A stretch of 64,000 nt of DNA from Haloactinomyces albus (GTDB taxonomy: Bacteria > Actinomycetota > Actinomycetes > Mycobacteriales > Pseudonocardiaceae), in assembly GCF_031458135.1 (NCBI RefSeq), contig NZ_JAVDXW010000001.1, positions 1,612,001 to 1,676,000 on the forward strand, read 5' to 3'. Positions 1 through 9,097 of this stretch are shown here, piece by piece. A program made the translations under genes and the position numbers. The notes beneath the pieces are model-generated. The model searched no databases. It saw only the letters and a program-made list of their open reading frames with translations, and was not told the DNA's origin. Each line of letters starts with the position of its first letter. Positions within the stretch are counted from its first letter, which is position 1.

Positions 1-852
1 GCGCAGGATCAGCCCCGAGTCGGAGACGATGCGGTCGCGAGGCACGACGATGTGCACGCCCTTGCTGGCCCGCACCCGGAAACGTCCGCGACTCCCGGAC
101 AGTCGCTGCAGTTCGTCGGTCCACACGCCGGTCGCATTGATGACGGCCTGGGCGCGCACTTCGGTCTCTTCGCCGTTTTCCACATCGCGCAACCGAACGC
201 CCGCGACCCGGTCGGCCTCCCGCAGAAACCCGATCACCTGTGTCGACGTACGCACGACGGCGCCGTAGCGCACTGCCGTGCGAGCCACGGTCATCGTGTG
301 CCGTGCGTCGTCGGCCTGGGCGTCGTAGTAGCGGACGCCACCGATCAGGGCGCTGCGTTTGAGCGCGGGCACCATACGCTGCACGCCCGCGCGCGTCAGG
401 TGCTTCTGTCCCGGAACCGACCGGGAGCCGCCCATGGTGTCGTAGAGCATCAGCCCGGCCGCCGTGTACGGGCGCTCCCACACGCGATGTGTCAGCGGGT
501 AGAGGAAGCTGACCGGTTTCACCAGGTGCGGGGCCAAGCGGGTCAGCATCAGCTCACGCTCGTGCAAGGCCTCCCGGACCAGGGAGAACTCCAGCTGTTC
601 GAGATAACGCAGGCCACCGTGGAACAGCTTGCTGGAGCGGCTGGAGGTGCCCGCGGCCAGGTCTCTGGCCTCCACGAGTGCGACCCGCAAGCCACGAGTG
701 GCCGCGTCCAGTGCGGCTCCCGCACCGGTCACACCGCCGCCGATCACGACGACGTCGAATTCCTCGGAACCCAGCCGCCGCCAGTTCACGTCACGATCGG
801 TGGGTCCGAGCCTGCCTTCCATCCGGGCGGTTTCGGATTCGTCCTTGGACAC
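1..852 (-). CDS. glpD: Glycerol-3-phosphate dehydrogenase, FAD-dependent, N-terminal part
   Basis: This is the membrane-associated flavoenzyme that oxidises glycerol-3-phosphate to dihydroxyacetone phosphate and passes electrons to quinone. The first 284 codons are present and the C-terminus lies beyond the left edge. A dinucleotide-binding loop (VVVIGGG then VTGAG, about residues 35-45) is followed by the GlpD-typical stretch with LVEARD, GTSSRSSKLFHGGLRYLE and NATGVW. I chose the GTG at 852 because GGAGGA lies five bases upstream; an in-frame ATG at 822 is the alternative. It lies 156 bp downstream of the DeoR regulator on the same strand, with glpF and glpK just beyond, so it belongs to a glycerol regulon. 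The family call is very sure. Confidence 0.95.
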   Translation of the reverse strand, partial: MSKDESETARMEGRLGPTDRDVNWRRLGSEEFDVVVIGGGVTGAGAALDAATRGLRVALVEARDLAAGTSSRSSKLFHGGLRYLEQLEFSLVREALHERELMLTRLAPHLVKPVSFLYPLTHRVWERPYTAAGLMLYDTMGGSRSVPGQKHLTRAGVQRMVPALKRSALIGGVRYYDAQADDARHTMTVARTAVRYGAVVRTSTQVIGFLREADRVAGVRLRDVENGEETEVRAQAVINATGVWTDELQRLSGSRGRFRVRASKGVHIVVPRDRIVSDSGLILR

Positions 853-1008
853 TGGTGTCCTCCTCGCTCGTATCGCCCACCGCCGACACGGGCTCGAGCC
901 CGCGTTCCCCTGGTGGTCATCATGCCCGATGCACGCGCTGTGCGCGTTTCTCGACACTTCTCGTGATGCCCGGCGGCACCTTTCGTGTAAGAGGCCCCGG
1001 CACGGGAC

Positions 1009-1800
1009 TCAACTCGCCTGCCGGACAGTGGCACCTCGTTCACGCAGCATCTCGATCTCGGACGGTGCGGTCTTGCTGTCCACGAGGACGATGTCGAAGT
1101 CCTCTGCGGGGGCCACCGCATGCAGCGCGCGCCTGCGAAACTTGGTGTGGTCGACGTAGAGCACCCGGCTACTGGCAGAGGCCAGCATGGCCTTTTTGAG
1201 CTGCACCATCTCCTGCTGCGGATAGAAGCACACGCCCTCGGTCACGGCGGAGACCGACATGATCGCCAGATCGACTCGCATCCCGCGGAGCGCGTCGAGT
1301 GCCATGCCGCCGACGAAAGCGTCCGCCCACGGGAGGTAGTCACCTCCGACAGAGATCAGGTGGATCCCCTGCTGTCCGGCCAGTTCGCCGAACACACCCC
1401 GATGGTTGGTCACCACCGTCAGCGGCGCCCGCTCCGGCAGGAGGCGAGCCAGATGCACCCCTGTCGTCGAATCGTCGAGCATCACCGCCTGGCCCGGCTC
1501 GACCAGCTCGGCAGCCGCGCGGGCGAGTTGCTGCTTCTCGGCCTCGTTCTGCTGCAGGCGGTATTCGGACGCCGCCTCGTACAGCAGAGAGGAAGCGGCC
1601 GAGACGTATCCGCGGTTGCGGTGCACCAGTCCCTGCGACTCCAGGTCGGCGAGGTCGCGATAGACGGTCATGGCACTCGTACCGACAGTGGAGACCAGGT
1701 CGTCGATGCGCAGGCTGCCCTCGGCCATGACCAACTCGGTGATCCTGCGTCGGCGATCCTGCTGCCGTGCAGACGGGCGTTTGCCCGGCGTCGTCGCCAT
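1009..1800 (-). CDS. DeoR-family transcriptional regulator of glycerol genes
   Basis: A 263-residue DeoR/GlpR-type repressor. The N-terminal winged helix-turn-helix (RRITELVMAEG, then TSAMTVYRDLADLESQGLVHR, about residues 15-60) is followed by the sugar-phosphate-sensing domain of the ribose-5-phosphate isomerase fold (MLDDSTTG, LTVVTNHR, SVGGDY, VDHTKF). I start at the ATG at 1800 because GGAGG precedes it; upstream in-frame codons extend to 1977 but read as low-complexity sequence. It lies between glpD and the divergently transcribed glpF-glpK, so control of glycerol or glycerol-3-phosphate use is the natural inference. The ligand cannot be read from the sequence. Confidence 0.9.
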   Translation of the reverse strand: MATTPGKRPSARQQDRRRRITELVMAEGSLRIDDLVSTVGTSAMTVYRDLADLESQGLVHRNRGYVSAASSLLYEAASEYRLQQNEAEKQQLARAAAELVEPGQAVMLDDSTTGVHLARLLPERAPLTVVTNHRGVFGELAGQQGIHLISVGGDYLPWADAFVGGMALDALRGMRVDLAIMSVSAVTEGVCFYPQQEMVQLKKAMLASASSRVLYVDHTKFRRRALHAVAPAEDFDIVLVDSKTAPSEIEMLRERGATVRQAS

Positions 1801-2239
1801 CGTCTTTCCGTAACCTCCCGCACCGCCATCTTCCACCGGCAGCTCCCCATCCTCCATCGTCGCCGACCCGGTACGGGCTCGCACCGGCGGCAGCGAAGTC
1901 ACGAGCTGCGGCCGTATCCGCACTCGTTCGTTCGCACCGTCTTTACCGATAAAAACATCAAACAGAAGGTATTGCAATGTTGCTTTTCACATGTCTACTG
2001 TGACTCAGTCGCCGACGAGTTCGAACACGGACACACCGACACGGCGATGCATACGGATGGACACCGGACAGGCCCTGCAGTCAGGTACGAACGAACGGCG
2101 GCACCCGTGGACAAGGAACACCTCGGACAGGAGCACCCCGACCGGGGATGCCGCACGCAGTACCGCTCCGGCTCACTCCCACTGGTGGGGAGTCGGTTCT
2201 TCGGACACGGGCCCCGACGACACATGAGGAGAGCCTGAG
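1801..2239. promoter_or_regulatory. Divergent control region between DeoR gene and glpF
   Basis: No convincing gene lies here. An AT-rich patch at about 1940-1995 (AAAAACATC, CAAACAG, TGTTGCTTTT) stands out from the GC-rich surroundings and contains DeoR-like TGTTG/CAAAC words. It is the likely operator/promoter zone for both directions. GAGGAGAG just before 2240 is the glpF ribosome binding site. Confidence 0.45.
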
Positions 2240-2983
2240 ATGAGCGCCGGTGAGATCTTCCTCTGGGAACTCATGGGCACCGCCACGCTGACCCTGCTCG
2301 GCTGTGGCGTGGTGGCCAATGTGACCCTGCGCAACACACTCGGACACAACGGCGGCTGGCTCCTGGTCACCTTCGGCTGGGGTTTTGCCGTGTTCGCCGG
2401 TGCCAGTATCGCGGCCCCCTCCGGCGCCCACATCAATCCCGCGGTCACACTCGGTCTTGCCGTGAACGGGCAGACCCCGTGGGGCCAGGTGCCGATCTAC
2501 CTGCTGGGACAGCTCATCGGGGCCACGCTCGGGGCCGTGCTGTGCTGGGCCGCCTACAAGCTGCAGTTCGACACCCACGACGACCCCGTCAATACGCGGG
2601 GCATCTTCTCCACCGGGCCGACCGTGCGCCATGCCCCGTGGAATCTCGTCACCGAGATCATCGGCACCTTCATTCTGGTGTTCTGGATCGTGCTCAACCC
2701 GGGAGCCGAAGTCAGTGCGAGCGGGGTTCCGGAGTTCGGCAATGCGGCGCTCGGCTACGCCGCGGTCGCGTTCATCGTCGTCGTGATCGGCACCTCGCTC
2801 GGGGGGCCCACCGGCTACGCGATCAACCCGGCTCGCGACCTCGGACCGCGCATCGCCTACGCGATACTGCCGATCAAGGGGAAGGGCTCCGCCGATTGGG
2901 CCTATTCCTGGGTCCCGATCCTCGGTCCGATTCTCGGCGGTGCACTCGCGGGCGCGCTCGCGCTTGCGCTGCCCGCAACCTGA
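2240..2983 (+). CDS. glpF: Glycerol uptake facilitator (aquaglyceroporin)
   Basis: A 247-residue inner-membrane channel of the MIP family that lets glycerol diffuse into the cell. Both pore half-helix motifs are present, INPAV at about residue 66 and [10 protein letters not shown] at about residue 194. The Asp after the second NPAR is typical of glycerol-conducting members rather than strict water channels. Six hydrophobic segments are visible. The ATG is preceded by GAGGAGAG. glpK follows 91 bp downstream on the same strand, giving a classical uptake-then-phosphorylation pair. A second MIP gene lies beyond glpK on the other strand. Confidence 0.95.
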   Translation: MSAGEIFLWELMGTATLTLLGCGVVANVTLRNTLGHNGGWLLVTFGWGFAVFAGASIAAPSGAHINPAVTLGLAVNGQTPWGQVPIYLLGQLIGATLGAVLCWAAYKLQFDTHDDPVNTRGIFSTGPTVRHAPWNLVTEIIGTFILVFWIVLNPGAEVSASGVPEFGNAALGYAAVAFIVVVIGTSLGGPTGYAINPARDLGPRIAYAILPIKGKGSADWAYSWVPILGPILGGALAGALALALPAT

Positions 2984-3074
2984 GAAGAGAGCATCCTCGA
3001 CTCAGTACACCTGGAACGTGCCCACTTGCGACAGCGAACCACACAGGACGAACCCACGGCAGGAAGGTAGTGAC

Positions 3075-4580
3075 ATGGCCTCCTACATCGCCGCCATCGA
3101 TCAGGGCACCACCTCGACCCGCTGCATGATCTTCGATCATTCCGGTCGGGTCGTGTCCGTCGACCAGCTCGAACACCAGCAGATCATGCCCAGAGCCGGG
3201 TGGGTCGAGCACGATCCGGAGGAAGTGTGGACCAACACCCGCCAGGTCTGTGCCGGCGCCTTGGCCAAAGCGGACCTGGTTCTCTCGGAGATCGCGGCAG
3301 TCGGGATCACCAACCAGCGTGAAACCACCGTGGTGTGGGAGAAGGCCACCGGCAGGCCGGTCTACAACGCGATCGTGTGGCAGGACATCCGGACCGACGC
3401 GATCGTCGAGGAACTCGCCGCACTCGGCGGCGGCAAGGACCGCTATCACGAAAAGACCGGGCTGACGCTGTCGCCCTACTTCTCCGGCACCAAGATTCGC
3501 TGGATTCTCGACAATGTGGACGGGGTTCGAGAGCGCGCCGAAAACGGTGAACTGCTCTTCGGCAACATGGACACGTGGGTGCTCTGGAACTCCACCGGCG
3601 GGACCGAGGGTGGTCTGCATGTCACCGACCCCACCAACGCCTCCCGCACCCTGCTGATGAACCTGCGGACGTTGGAGTGGGACCCCGACATCTGCGCCGA
3701 GATCGGTATTCCGATGTCGATGCTGCCGGAGATCCGCTCGTCCTCGGAGGTCTACGGTTACTTCCGCGAGCGGGGCGTGTTCGGTGGGCTGCCGATCGCG
3801 GGCATTCTCGGCGATCAGCAGGCGGCGACCTTCGGGCAGGCATGCCTGGCACCCGGTGAGGCCAAGAACACCTACGGCACCGGCAATTTCCTGCTGCTCA
3901 ATACCGGAACGGAGCCGGTCATCAGCGAGAACGGCCTGCTCACCACGGTCGGCTACAAGATCGGCAGACGCGAGACCGTCTACTGCCTGGAGGGCTCCAT
4001 CGCGGTCACCGGGTCCCTGGTGCAGTGGCTGCGCGACAATCTCGGAATCATCGACACCGCACCGGAGATCGAACAGCTCGCGGCCTCGGTGGAGGACAAC
4101 GGCGACGCGTACTTCGTGCCCGCTTTCTCGGGGCTGTTCGCACCGCACTGGCGCTCCGACGCGCGCGGCGCCATCGTCGGCCTCACCCGGTTCGTCGACC
4201 GTGGTCACCTCGCCCGCGCGGTGCTGGAAGCGACGGGATTCCAGACTCGTGAAGTGATCGAGGCGATGAACGCCGACTCCGGCGTCGAACTGAAATCACT
4301 GAAAGTCGACGGCGGCATGGTCGTCAACGACCTGCTCATGCAGTTTCAGGCCGATATCCTGGGAGTTCCGGTGGTCCGTCCGATGGTCAACGAAACCACC
4401 GCACTGGGTGCGGCCTACGCGGCCGGGTTGGCCGTCGGATTCTGGTCGAGTGAGGACGACATCCGCGCGAACTGGGCCAAGGACAAGCAGTGGAACCCCC
4501 TCATGCCCGCCGAACGCCGCGAGCAGCAGTTCCACAACTGGCAAAAAGCCGTCACCAAAACGTTCGACTGGATCGAATAG
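3075..4580 (+). CDS. glpK: Glycerol kinase
   Basis: A 501-residue FGGY-family kinase that phosphorylates glycerol to glycerol-3-phosphate, trapping it in the cytoplasm for GlpD. The N-terminal phosphate-binding signature (IDQGTTSTR, residues 7-15), the [12 protein letters not shown] motif near residue 270 and [17 protein letters not shown] near residue 413 are all present, and the length is normal for the family. I start at the ATG at 3075, behind AGGAAGG; earlier in-frame codons overlap glpF and do not look like kinase. It ends 60 bp before the convergent second aquaglyceroporin, with a hairpin between them. Confidence 0.97.
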   Translation: MASYIAAIDQGTTSTRCMIFDHSGRVVSVDQLEHQQIMPRAGWVEHDPEEVWTNTRQVCAGALAKADLVLSEIAAVGITNQRETTVVWEKATGRPVYNAIVWQDIRTDAIVEELAALGGGKDRYHEKTGLTLSPYFSGTKIRWILDNVDGVRERAENGELLFGNMDTWVLWNSTGGTEGGLHVTDPTNASRTLLMNLRTLEWDPDICAEIGIPMSMLPEIRSSSEVYGYFRERGVFGGLPIAGILGDQQAATFGQACLAPGEAKNTYGTGNFLLLNTGTEPVISENGLLTTVGYKIGRRETVYCLEGSIAVTGSLVQWLRDNLGIIDTAPEIEQLAASVEDNGDAYFVPAFSGLFAPHWRSDARGAIVGLTRFVDRGHLARAVLEATGFQTREVIEAMNADSGVELKSLKVDGGMVVNDLLMQFQADILGVPVVRPMVNETTALGAAYAAGLAVGFWSSEDDIRANWAKDKQWNPLMPAERREQQFHNWQKAVTKTFDWIE

Positions 4581-4625
4581 AGCGGGTCGAACAAGGACGT
4601 GCGCCATGCGCGCGCCGTGCGTGCC

Positions 4626-4657
4626 GGACGAGCTCCGGACTATTCCGGAACTCGTCC
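4626..4657. terminator. Hairpin between convergent glpK and second aquaglyceroporin
   Basis: A 14-base stem (GGACGAG..TCCGGA pairing with TCCGGA..CTCGTCC, one C-A mismatch) with the four-base loop CTAT. It lies between convergent genes and reaches into the last codons of the minus-strand gene. There is no long T-tract, as is common in high-GC actinomycetes. Confidence 0.6.
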
Positions 4658-5527
4658 CGTCTCGGGTTCGGAGCGCTCCGTGAGTACTTGGCCGATGAAA
4701 AGATCATAGACCACGGCACCGATCACACCGCCGACGAGCGGACCCACGATGGGGATCCAGAAGTAGAAGCCGAACCATTCGTGGCTGCCGGGAAAGGCCA
4801 GGTCTCCCCATCCTGTGAGATAGGTCCACACTCTGGGGCCGAAGTCCCTGGCGGGGTTGATCGCGTATCCCGCGTTGGGGCCGAACGTCAGACCGATCAC
4901 GGTGACGACCATGCCGATCAGGAAGGGTCCGATGTTGGAGGCGGGCGCCATGTTGCGTTTGTCGATCAAAGCACAGATGAGTCCGACCAGAACCGCGGTA
5001 CCGACGATCTGATCCAGCAGTGGTCCCCACCACGATCCGCCGAAATAGTCGGCGGGATAGGTGGCGAAGATGGAGAACGTGCTCAGTGACTCCGACCGCG
5101 GAAGGCCCGCCGAGGCGTTGAACGCCTCGATAGCCGGCACGTAGACGGCGTATACCAGGGCCGCCGCGAGGAAGGCTCCGATGAACTGAGCCAGCCAGTA
5201 GGGCACCACCTTGTACCACGGGAAGCTCCGGCGCACCGCGAATGCCAACGTCACCGCCGGATTGATATGGGCACCGCTGATCCCGCCCGCGACGTACACG
5301 CCGAACACGACACCGAAGCCCCATCCCCATATGATGATCAGCCAGTTCGCCGCCCCGAACTCCGCCGCCTGCCGCCCGGACTCCGGCAGGGCGGCGACCG
5401 CGACGGCGACCGAACCACAGCCGAGCAGGACCAGAGTGAACGTCCCCAGCACTTCCGCCAGTGCCTCGCCCCCGAGCCCGCGTCGGAAACGCCAATGAGA
5501 CCGGGAGGGAGCCGCGACTTCAGCCAT
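4640..5527 (-). CDS. Second MIP-family channel (aquaglyceroporin)
   Basis: A 295-residue MIP channel with both NPA motifs (INPAV near residue 105; INPARDFGPR near residue 224) and six membrane segments. It is longer than GlpF, with an N-terminal cytoplasmic stretch of about 25 residues and a long extracellular loop around residues 135-160. The Asp after the second NPAR again suggests glycerol or small polyol permeability. It is convergent with glpF-glpK, so the kinase is flanked by two different facilitators. AGGAGGG precedes the ATG. Whether it serves glycerol, water or another polyol cannot be decided from sequence. Confidence 0.9.
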   Translation of the reverse strand: MAEVAAPSRSHWRFRRGLGGEALAEVLGTFTLVLLGCGSVAVAVAALPESGRQAAEFGAANWLIIIWGWGFGVVFGVYVAGGISGAHINPAVTLAFAVRRSFPWYKVVPYWLAQFIGAFLAAALVYAVYVPAIEAFNASAGLPRSESLSTFSIFATYPADYFGGSWWGPLLDQIVGTAVLVGLICALIDKRNMAPASNIGPFLIGMVVTVIGLTFGPNAGYAINPARDFGPRVWTYLTGWGDLAFPGSHEWFGFYFWIPIVGPLVGGVIGAVVYDLFIGQVLTERSEPETGRVPE

Positions 5528-5686
5528 CAGCCCTCCTTAGGACCTCGCCTGGCCGTAACCGGCATTGCAAGCGTAGCCGAGACGACGGAGGTATGCCGGG
5601 CAAACTTCAACCCTCTCCCCGGGCACGGGGCACGCAGTTTCGCCGGAAACCGGCACAGCCCTGCTCGCCGGGTCACCGATACTCGG

Positions 5687-6253
5687 TCACGACCTCACCA
5701 CGTGATCGCCAGGTGGCTTCCGAACCGGGTTCGGTGCTGGGCCGAAGGAATCCGGTTTCCCCCGCAGGGACCGCGGAGCCGGCCGTACCCGGTCGGGGAC
5801 CTCGACGATCGTCCGTTCCGATTCCCCCGGGTCGAAGGCGACATCGTCCGGACCAACGGCAGGGCACCCGCCATACGCGAACTGCCCGGCGAGACCCAGC
5901 ACCTCCAACGGGCGATCCACCGCTCGTACGCCCGTCAGCAGCGACAACTGCTTACCGGTGGCCCCGGCGTGGCGCTGTGCCCGGGACAGCACCATGATGG
6001 CGTCGACCCCGAGGAACGTGACGGCCGTCAGGTCCAGCACGATGACACGGGCGGTCGAGCCCAGCCGGGACCGAAGCACTTCCGAAAAGTGAGAAAAACT
6101 CACCGAATCGAGCATCCCGGAGGCTTTGAGCACGATCAGACCCGGTTGCGGACGTTCCACGCACAGTGTCAGCCGAGCATCATGGTTCCTCACCCGCCCG
6201 GAGCAACGGGACTCCCGCACGGAGCCGTGGTGCTCATGCGATATTGCAGTCAT
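5687..6253 (-). CDS. STAS-domain protein, anti-sigma-factor-antagonist-like
   Basis: A 188-residue cytoplasmic protein. A STAS domain occupies about residues 28-120: LIVLKASGMLD, then RVIVLDLTAVTFLGVDAIMVL, then GVRAVDRPLEVLGL. In the SpoIIAA/RsbV family the segment after VTF normally carries the phosphorylatable Ser (D-S-x-G); here it reads FLGVDA, so the acceptor is absent. The last 60 residues are Pro/Arg-rich and probably disordered. The start is the ATG at 6253 behind AAGGTGG; a GTG three codons earlier is possible. No anti-sigma kinase gene is adjacent. The partner is unknown. Confidence 0.75.
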   Translation of the reverse strand: MTAISHEHHGSVRESRCSGRVRNHDARLTLCVERPQPGLIVLKASGMLDSVSFSHFSEVLRSRLGSTARVIVLDLTAVTFLGVDAIMVLSRAQRHAGATGKQLSLLTGVRAVDRPLEVLGLAGQFAYGGCPAVGPDDVAFDPGESERTIVEVPDRVRPAPRSLRGKPDSFGPAPNPVRKPPGDHVVRS

Positions 6254-6620
6254 GTAATCCACCTTTGTGAACCACAGTGTGCATCACAGGGCGCCGAGGG
6301 CACCCGAGCTGATCCAGCATTGCGCCTACGATGCGCCACGTGAAATTACTTTTCACCTCAGGAGGCTGCCTCTTGAACCCGGTGTCCGATCTCACTCTAA
6401 GGCATGAGAGGGAATCACGCCAGCGGATCAATTCACATCACGGCACGATAAATCTTGATGTCGCAAAAACTCCGGGAGGACATCGAAGCCCTCCCGGAAA
6501 AACGATCGATCTCCGCCAATTATCCGGTTCTCGGGATGGAACCAATCCGCCGTAACTTGATATTGCTTTCTTGAACGACTCTTTCGGGGCGAGCACGGCC
6601 CACGACGCGGTACCCGGCTT
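6254..6620. other. Intergenic stretch, no gene recognised
   Basis: The upstream region of the STAS gene, with noticeably lower GC at about 6410-6560. A 74-codon open frame on the plus strand (6331-6555) has no recognisable motif or convincing coding character. I see no RNA gene or repeat. Confidence 0.4.
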
Positions 6621-7034
6621 TCAGCCGCTCCGAGCTCCCGGGCGCTGTTCCGCGGGCAGCCTGCATGCCGGCGTCGCGAACGCCAGATGATGCCGATTCG
6701 CCGAGACCCAGCGATACACCCGGTCCGCCACGGTACGGACCACAGGCGCGGCAAGAGCCCTGCCTACCAGCTTCCACGGTCCACGGCAGTGCTTCAGCAG
6801 TTCCGCCAGGGCCATCCCGCCGCCGGACACATGTCGTTCCTGATCGACCCAGAGCACCTCGTGCCGCGCACGCTCCTCGGTCGTGCCCAGCGCAGCCAGG
6901 TCCTCCTCCTGCCACGGCACCAGCCTGACACGCACGGGTAAGCGCTCGACGACTCGTGCGCTACCGGTACAGAAGCCGCAGTCACCGTCATACACCAGCA
7001 CGGGCAGTTCGGCCTGCTTCGGCCGTTCGGGCAT
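6621..7034 (-). CDS. DCC-family thiol-disulfide oxidoreductase-like protein (DUF393)
   Basis: A 137-residue protein with the DUF393 signature: LVYDGDCGFC near the N-terminus supplies a C-x-x-C pair (C19, C22) in a thioredoxin-like position, followed by WVDQERHVSGGGMALAELLK and a C-terminal RVYRWVSANRHHLA segment typical of the family. Members are thought to be thiol-disulfide exchange proteins, but their substrates are mostly unknown. The ATG at 7034 follows GAGGTGATTCTC. It sits 47 bp downstream of the LpdA-like reductase on the same strand and may be co-transcribed with it. Confidence 0.85.
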   Translation of the reverse strand: MPERPKQAELPVLVYDGDCGFCTGSARVVERLPVRVRLVPWQEEDLAALGTTEERARHEVLWVDQERHVSGGGMALAELLKHCRGPWKLVGRALAAPVVRTVADRVYRWVSANRHHLAFATPACRLPAEQRPGARSG

Positions 7035-7081
7035 GAGAATCACCTCGCCCTCAGTATCCCCGAGAAACCTCTGTCCGCATG

Positions 7082-8485
7082 TCAGTCGAGGTCGTCGTGC
7101 CGCATGAGCTGCCGACCGGCCTCGGTCAGCGAGCCCGAGAGCGCCGGATACACCGAGAAGGTGTTCGCCAGGTCCTCCACGGTGACCTGGTTCTGCACCG
7201 ACAACGCCAGCGGCAGAATCAACTCGCTGGCGTTCGGCGCGACCACCACGCCACCGACGACGACACCGGTGGCCGGACGGCAGAACACCTTGAGGAACCC
7301 CCTGCGCACCCCCTCCATCTTCGCGCGGGGGTTTCCGGACAGCGGCAGCATCACGGTTCGGGCGGGTACCTCCCCCGACTCGATCGATTGCTGGCTGATA
7401 CCGACCGTGGCGATCTCCGGGTGTGTGAAGACGTTCGCCGCCACTGTCTTCATCTTGATCGGAGTGACACCTTCCCCAAGGGCGTGCCACATCGCGATAC
7501 GCCCCTGCATCGCGGCCACCGAGGCCAGCGGCAACACACCGGTGCAGTCTCCGGCCGCATACACACCGGGAACACTCGTGCGAGAAACCCGGTCCACCGG
7601 GATGTAGCCGCCACGTCCCGGCTCGATACCGATACGTTCCAGACCGATGTCGGAGGTGTTCGGCACCGAACCGACGGTCATCAGGGCGTGGCTGGCCTCG
7701 ATCTGCCTGCCATCGGCCACGTGAATCAGCACCCCGGAATCGGTACGTTCCACTCGTTCGGCCCTGGCGTGTTTGACCACCTCGGTCTCGCGTTCGGCGA
7801 AGACCTCCTCCAGCACGGCCGCAGCGTCGGCGTCCTCGTGCGGAAGCACCCGGTCCCGACTCGAGACCAGGGTCACCTTCACGCCCATCTGGGTGTAGGC
7901 CGAGGCGAACTCGACCCCTGTCACACCGGAACCGATCACGGCGAGGTGCTCGGGCAGTTCCGGCAGGTCGTAGAGCTGCCGCCAGGTCAGGATGCGCTCG
8001 CCGTCGGGTTCGGCGCCAGGCAGGATGCGTGGTGTCGCACCGGTCGAAATCAACACCTCATCGGCGATCAGGTCCTCGTGACCACCCTCGGCAAGCTCCG
8101 CCCGTACGCAGTGCTGAGCCAGCCCCTGCGTGGTGTCGACGAAACGGGCCCATCCTCCGAGAATCCGCACGCCCTCACGGCGCACCCGGGAACGGATGTC
8201 GGCCGACTGTGCCAGTGCCAGTCCCTTGACCCGGCCGTGCACGACGGAACTGTCGACCCTCACCTCACCGTCGTCGGCGTCGATGCCGAGTTCCTGCGCA
8301 TTCCGGAAGGAAGCACGTCCTCCGGCGGAGGCGATGAACGTCTTCGAGGGCACGCAGTCATAGAGCACGCAGGCTCCGCCCAGCCCCTCGGACTCGACGA
8401 GCGTGACATCCGCTCCGTTCTGCGCAGCGACGAGGGCCGCTTCGTACCCTGCAGGCCCACCTCCCATGATGACGATGCGGGTCAC
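7082..8485 (-). CDS. lpdA: NAD(P)H-quinone dehydrogenase, flavoprotein disulfide reductase family (LpdA-like)
   Basis: A 467-residue flavoprotein with an FAD loop (MGGGPAGYEAAL, residues 7-18), an NAD(P) loop (IGSGVTGVEFASAY), the YAAGDCTG motif and a C-terminal dimerisation domain. It lies next to glpD, as lpdA (Rv3303c) does in M. tuberculosis, which reduces quinones rather than lipoamide. The His-Glu pair of true lipoamide dehydrogenases is missing here (SVYPALSGS), fitting that role. Unlike my recollection of the mycobacterial enzyme, both redox cysteines are present as C-x4-C (C39, C44, then VPSK). Quinone reduction is inferred from the family and neighbourhood. Confidence 0.85.
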   Translation of the reverse strand: MTRIVIMGGGPAGYEAALVAAQNGADVTLVESEGLGGACVLYDCVPSKTFIASAGGRASFRNAQELGIDADDGEVRVDSSVVHGRVKGLALAQSADIRSRVRREGVRILGGWARFVDTTQGLAQHCVRAELAEGGHEDLIADEVLISTGATPRILPGAEPDGERILTWRQLYDLPELPEHLAVIGSGVTGVEFASAYTQMGVKVTLVSSRDRVLPHEDADAAAVLEEVFAERETEVVKHARAERVERTDSGVLIHVADGRQIEASHALMTVGSVPNTSDIGLERIGIEPGRGGYIPVDRVSRTSVPGVYAAGDCTGVLPLASVAAMQGRIAMWHALGEGVTPIKMKTVAANVFTHPEIATVGISQQSIESGEVPARTVMLPLSGNPRAKMEGVRRGFLKVFCRPATGVVVGGVVVAPNASELILPLALSVQNQVTVEDLANTFSVYPALSGSLTEAGRQLMRHDDLD

Positions 8486-8632
8486 TTCGCTGTCCTCCTC
8501 GAGTTAAGCCTTGTGGGCGACGGCTCAACCGTACGCGGCAGCAAAATTCCTGTGTTCGTATGGTGCCGCCGGATCGAGTGATCTTCACTGCACACCCGGC
8601 CCGGCCCGTCCGACAGAGCGCGTCATCGTCGT

Positions 8633-8638
8633 TACCCT
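8633..8638 (+). promoter_or_regulatory. Probable -10 box of a leaderless transcript
   Basis: TACCCT lies six bases before the GTG at 8645. The TANNNT form and the spacing put transcription start at or very near the start codon. No ribosome binding site is visible. Confidence 0.45.
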
Positions 8639-8644
8639 GAAAGC

Positions 8645-9097
8645 GTGCCGCTTTATGCCGCCTACGGATCCAATATGGATCCTGCCCAGATGATGGAGCG
8701 AGCCCCGCACTCCCCGATCGCGGGGACGGGCTGGTTGATGGACTGGCGGCTGACTTTCGGCGGTGAGGACTACGGCTGGGAAGGCGCGCTCGCCACGATC
8801 GTCGAGCATGCCGGCTCCGAAGTGTTCACCGTGCTCTACGACGTCAGCCCGGAGGACGAGCGCCAACTCGATCGGTGGGAGGGCTCCGAACTCGGGATGC
8901 ACAAGAAGCTGCGCCTGCGGGTGCAGACCCTTGACGGGCCGGTGCTGGCCTGGATGTACGTCCTCGATGCGTATGAGGGTGGGCTACCGTCGGCGCGGTA
9001 TCTCGGCGTGGTCGCCGACGCGGCCGAATCGGCCGGAGCACCGGCCGACTATGTCGCGAAGCTACGCACCCGCCCCTGCAGCAAGAACGGACCATAG
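8645..9097 (+). CDS. Gamma-glutamylcyclotransferase-fold protein (AIG2-like)
   Basis: A 150-residue small cytoplasmic protein with the GGCT-like substrate loop YGSNM (residues 7-11) and a candidate general base, Glu79, in DRWEGSE. The family converts gamma-glutamyl amino acids or amines to 5-oxoproline plus the free amine, but many actinobacterial members have no assigned substrate. It starts with GTG, apparently as a leaderless message. It is divergent from lpdA, and its last 36 bases overlap the 3' end of the convergent AbiEi-like gene. Confidence 0.8.
   Translation: MPLYAAYGSNMDPAQMMERAPHSPIAGTGWLMDWRLTFGGEDYGWEGALATIVEHAGSEVFTVLYDVSPEDERQLDRWEGSELGMHKKLRLRVQTLDGPVLAWMYVLDAYEGGLPSARYLGVVADAAESAGAPADYVAKLRTRPCSKNGP

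Noticed and set aside
1991-2227. Short plus-strand frame between the DeoR gene and glpF
   Set aside because: Lies in the control region, no motif, and overlaps with equally long frames on the other strand.
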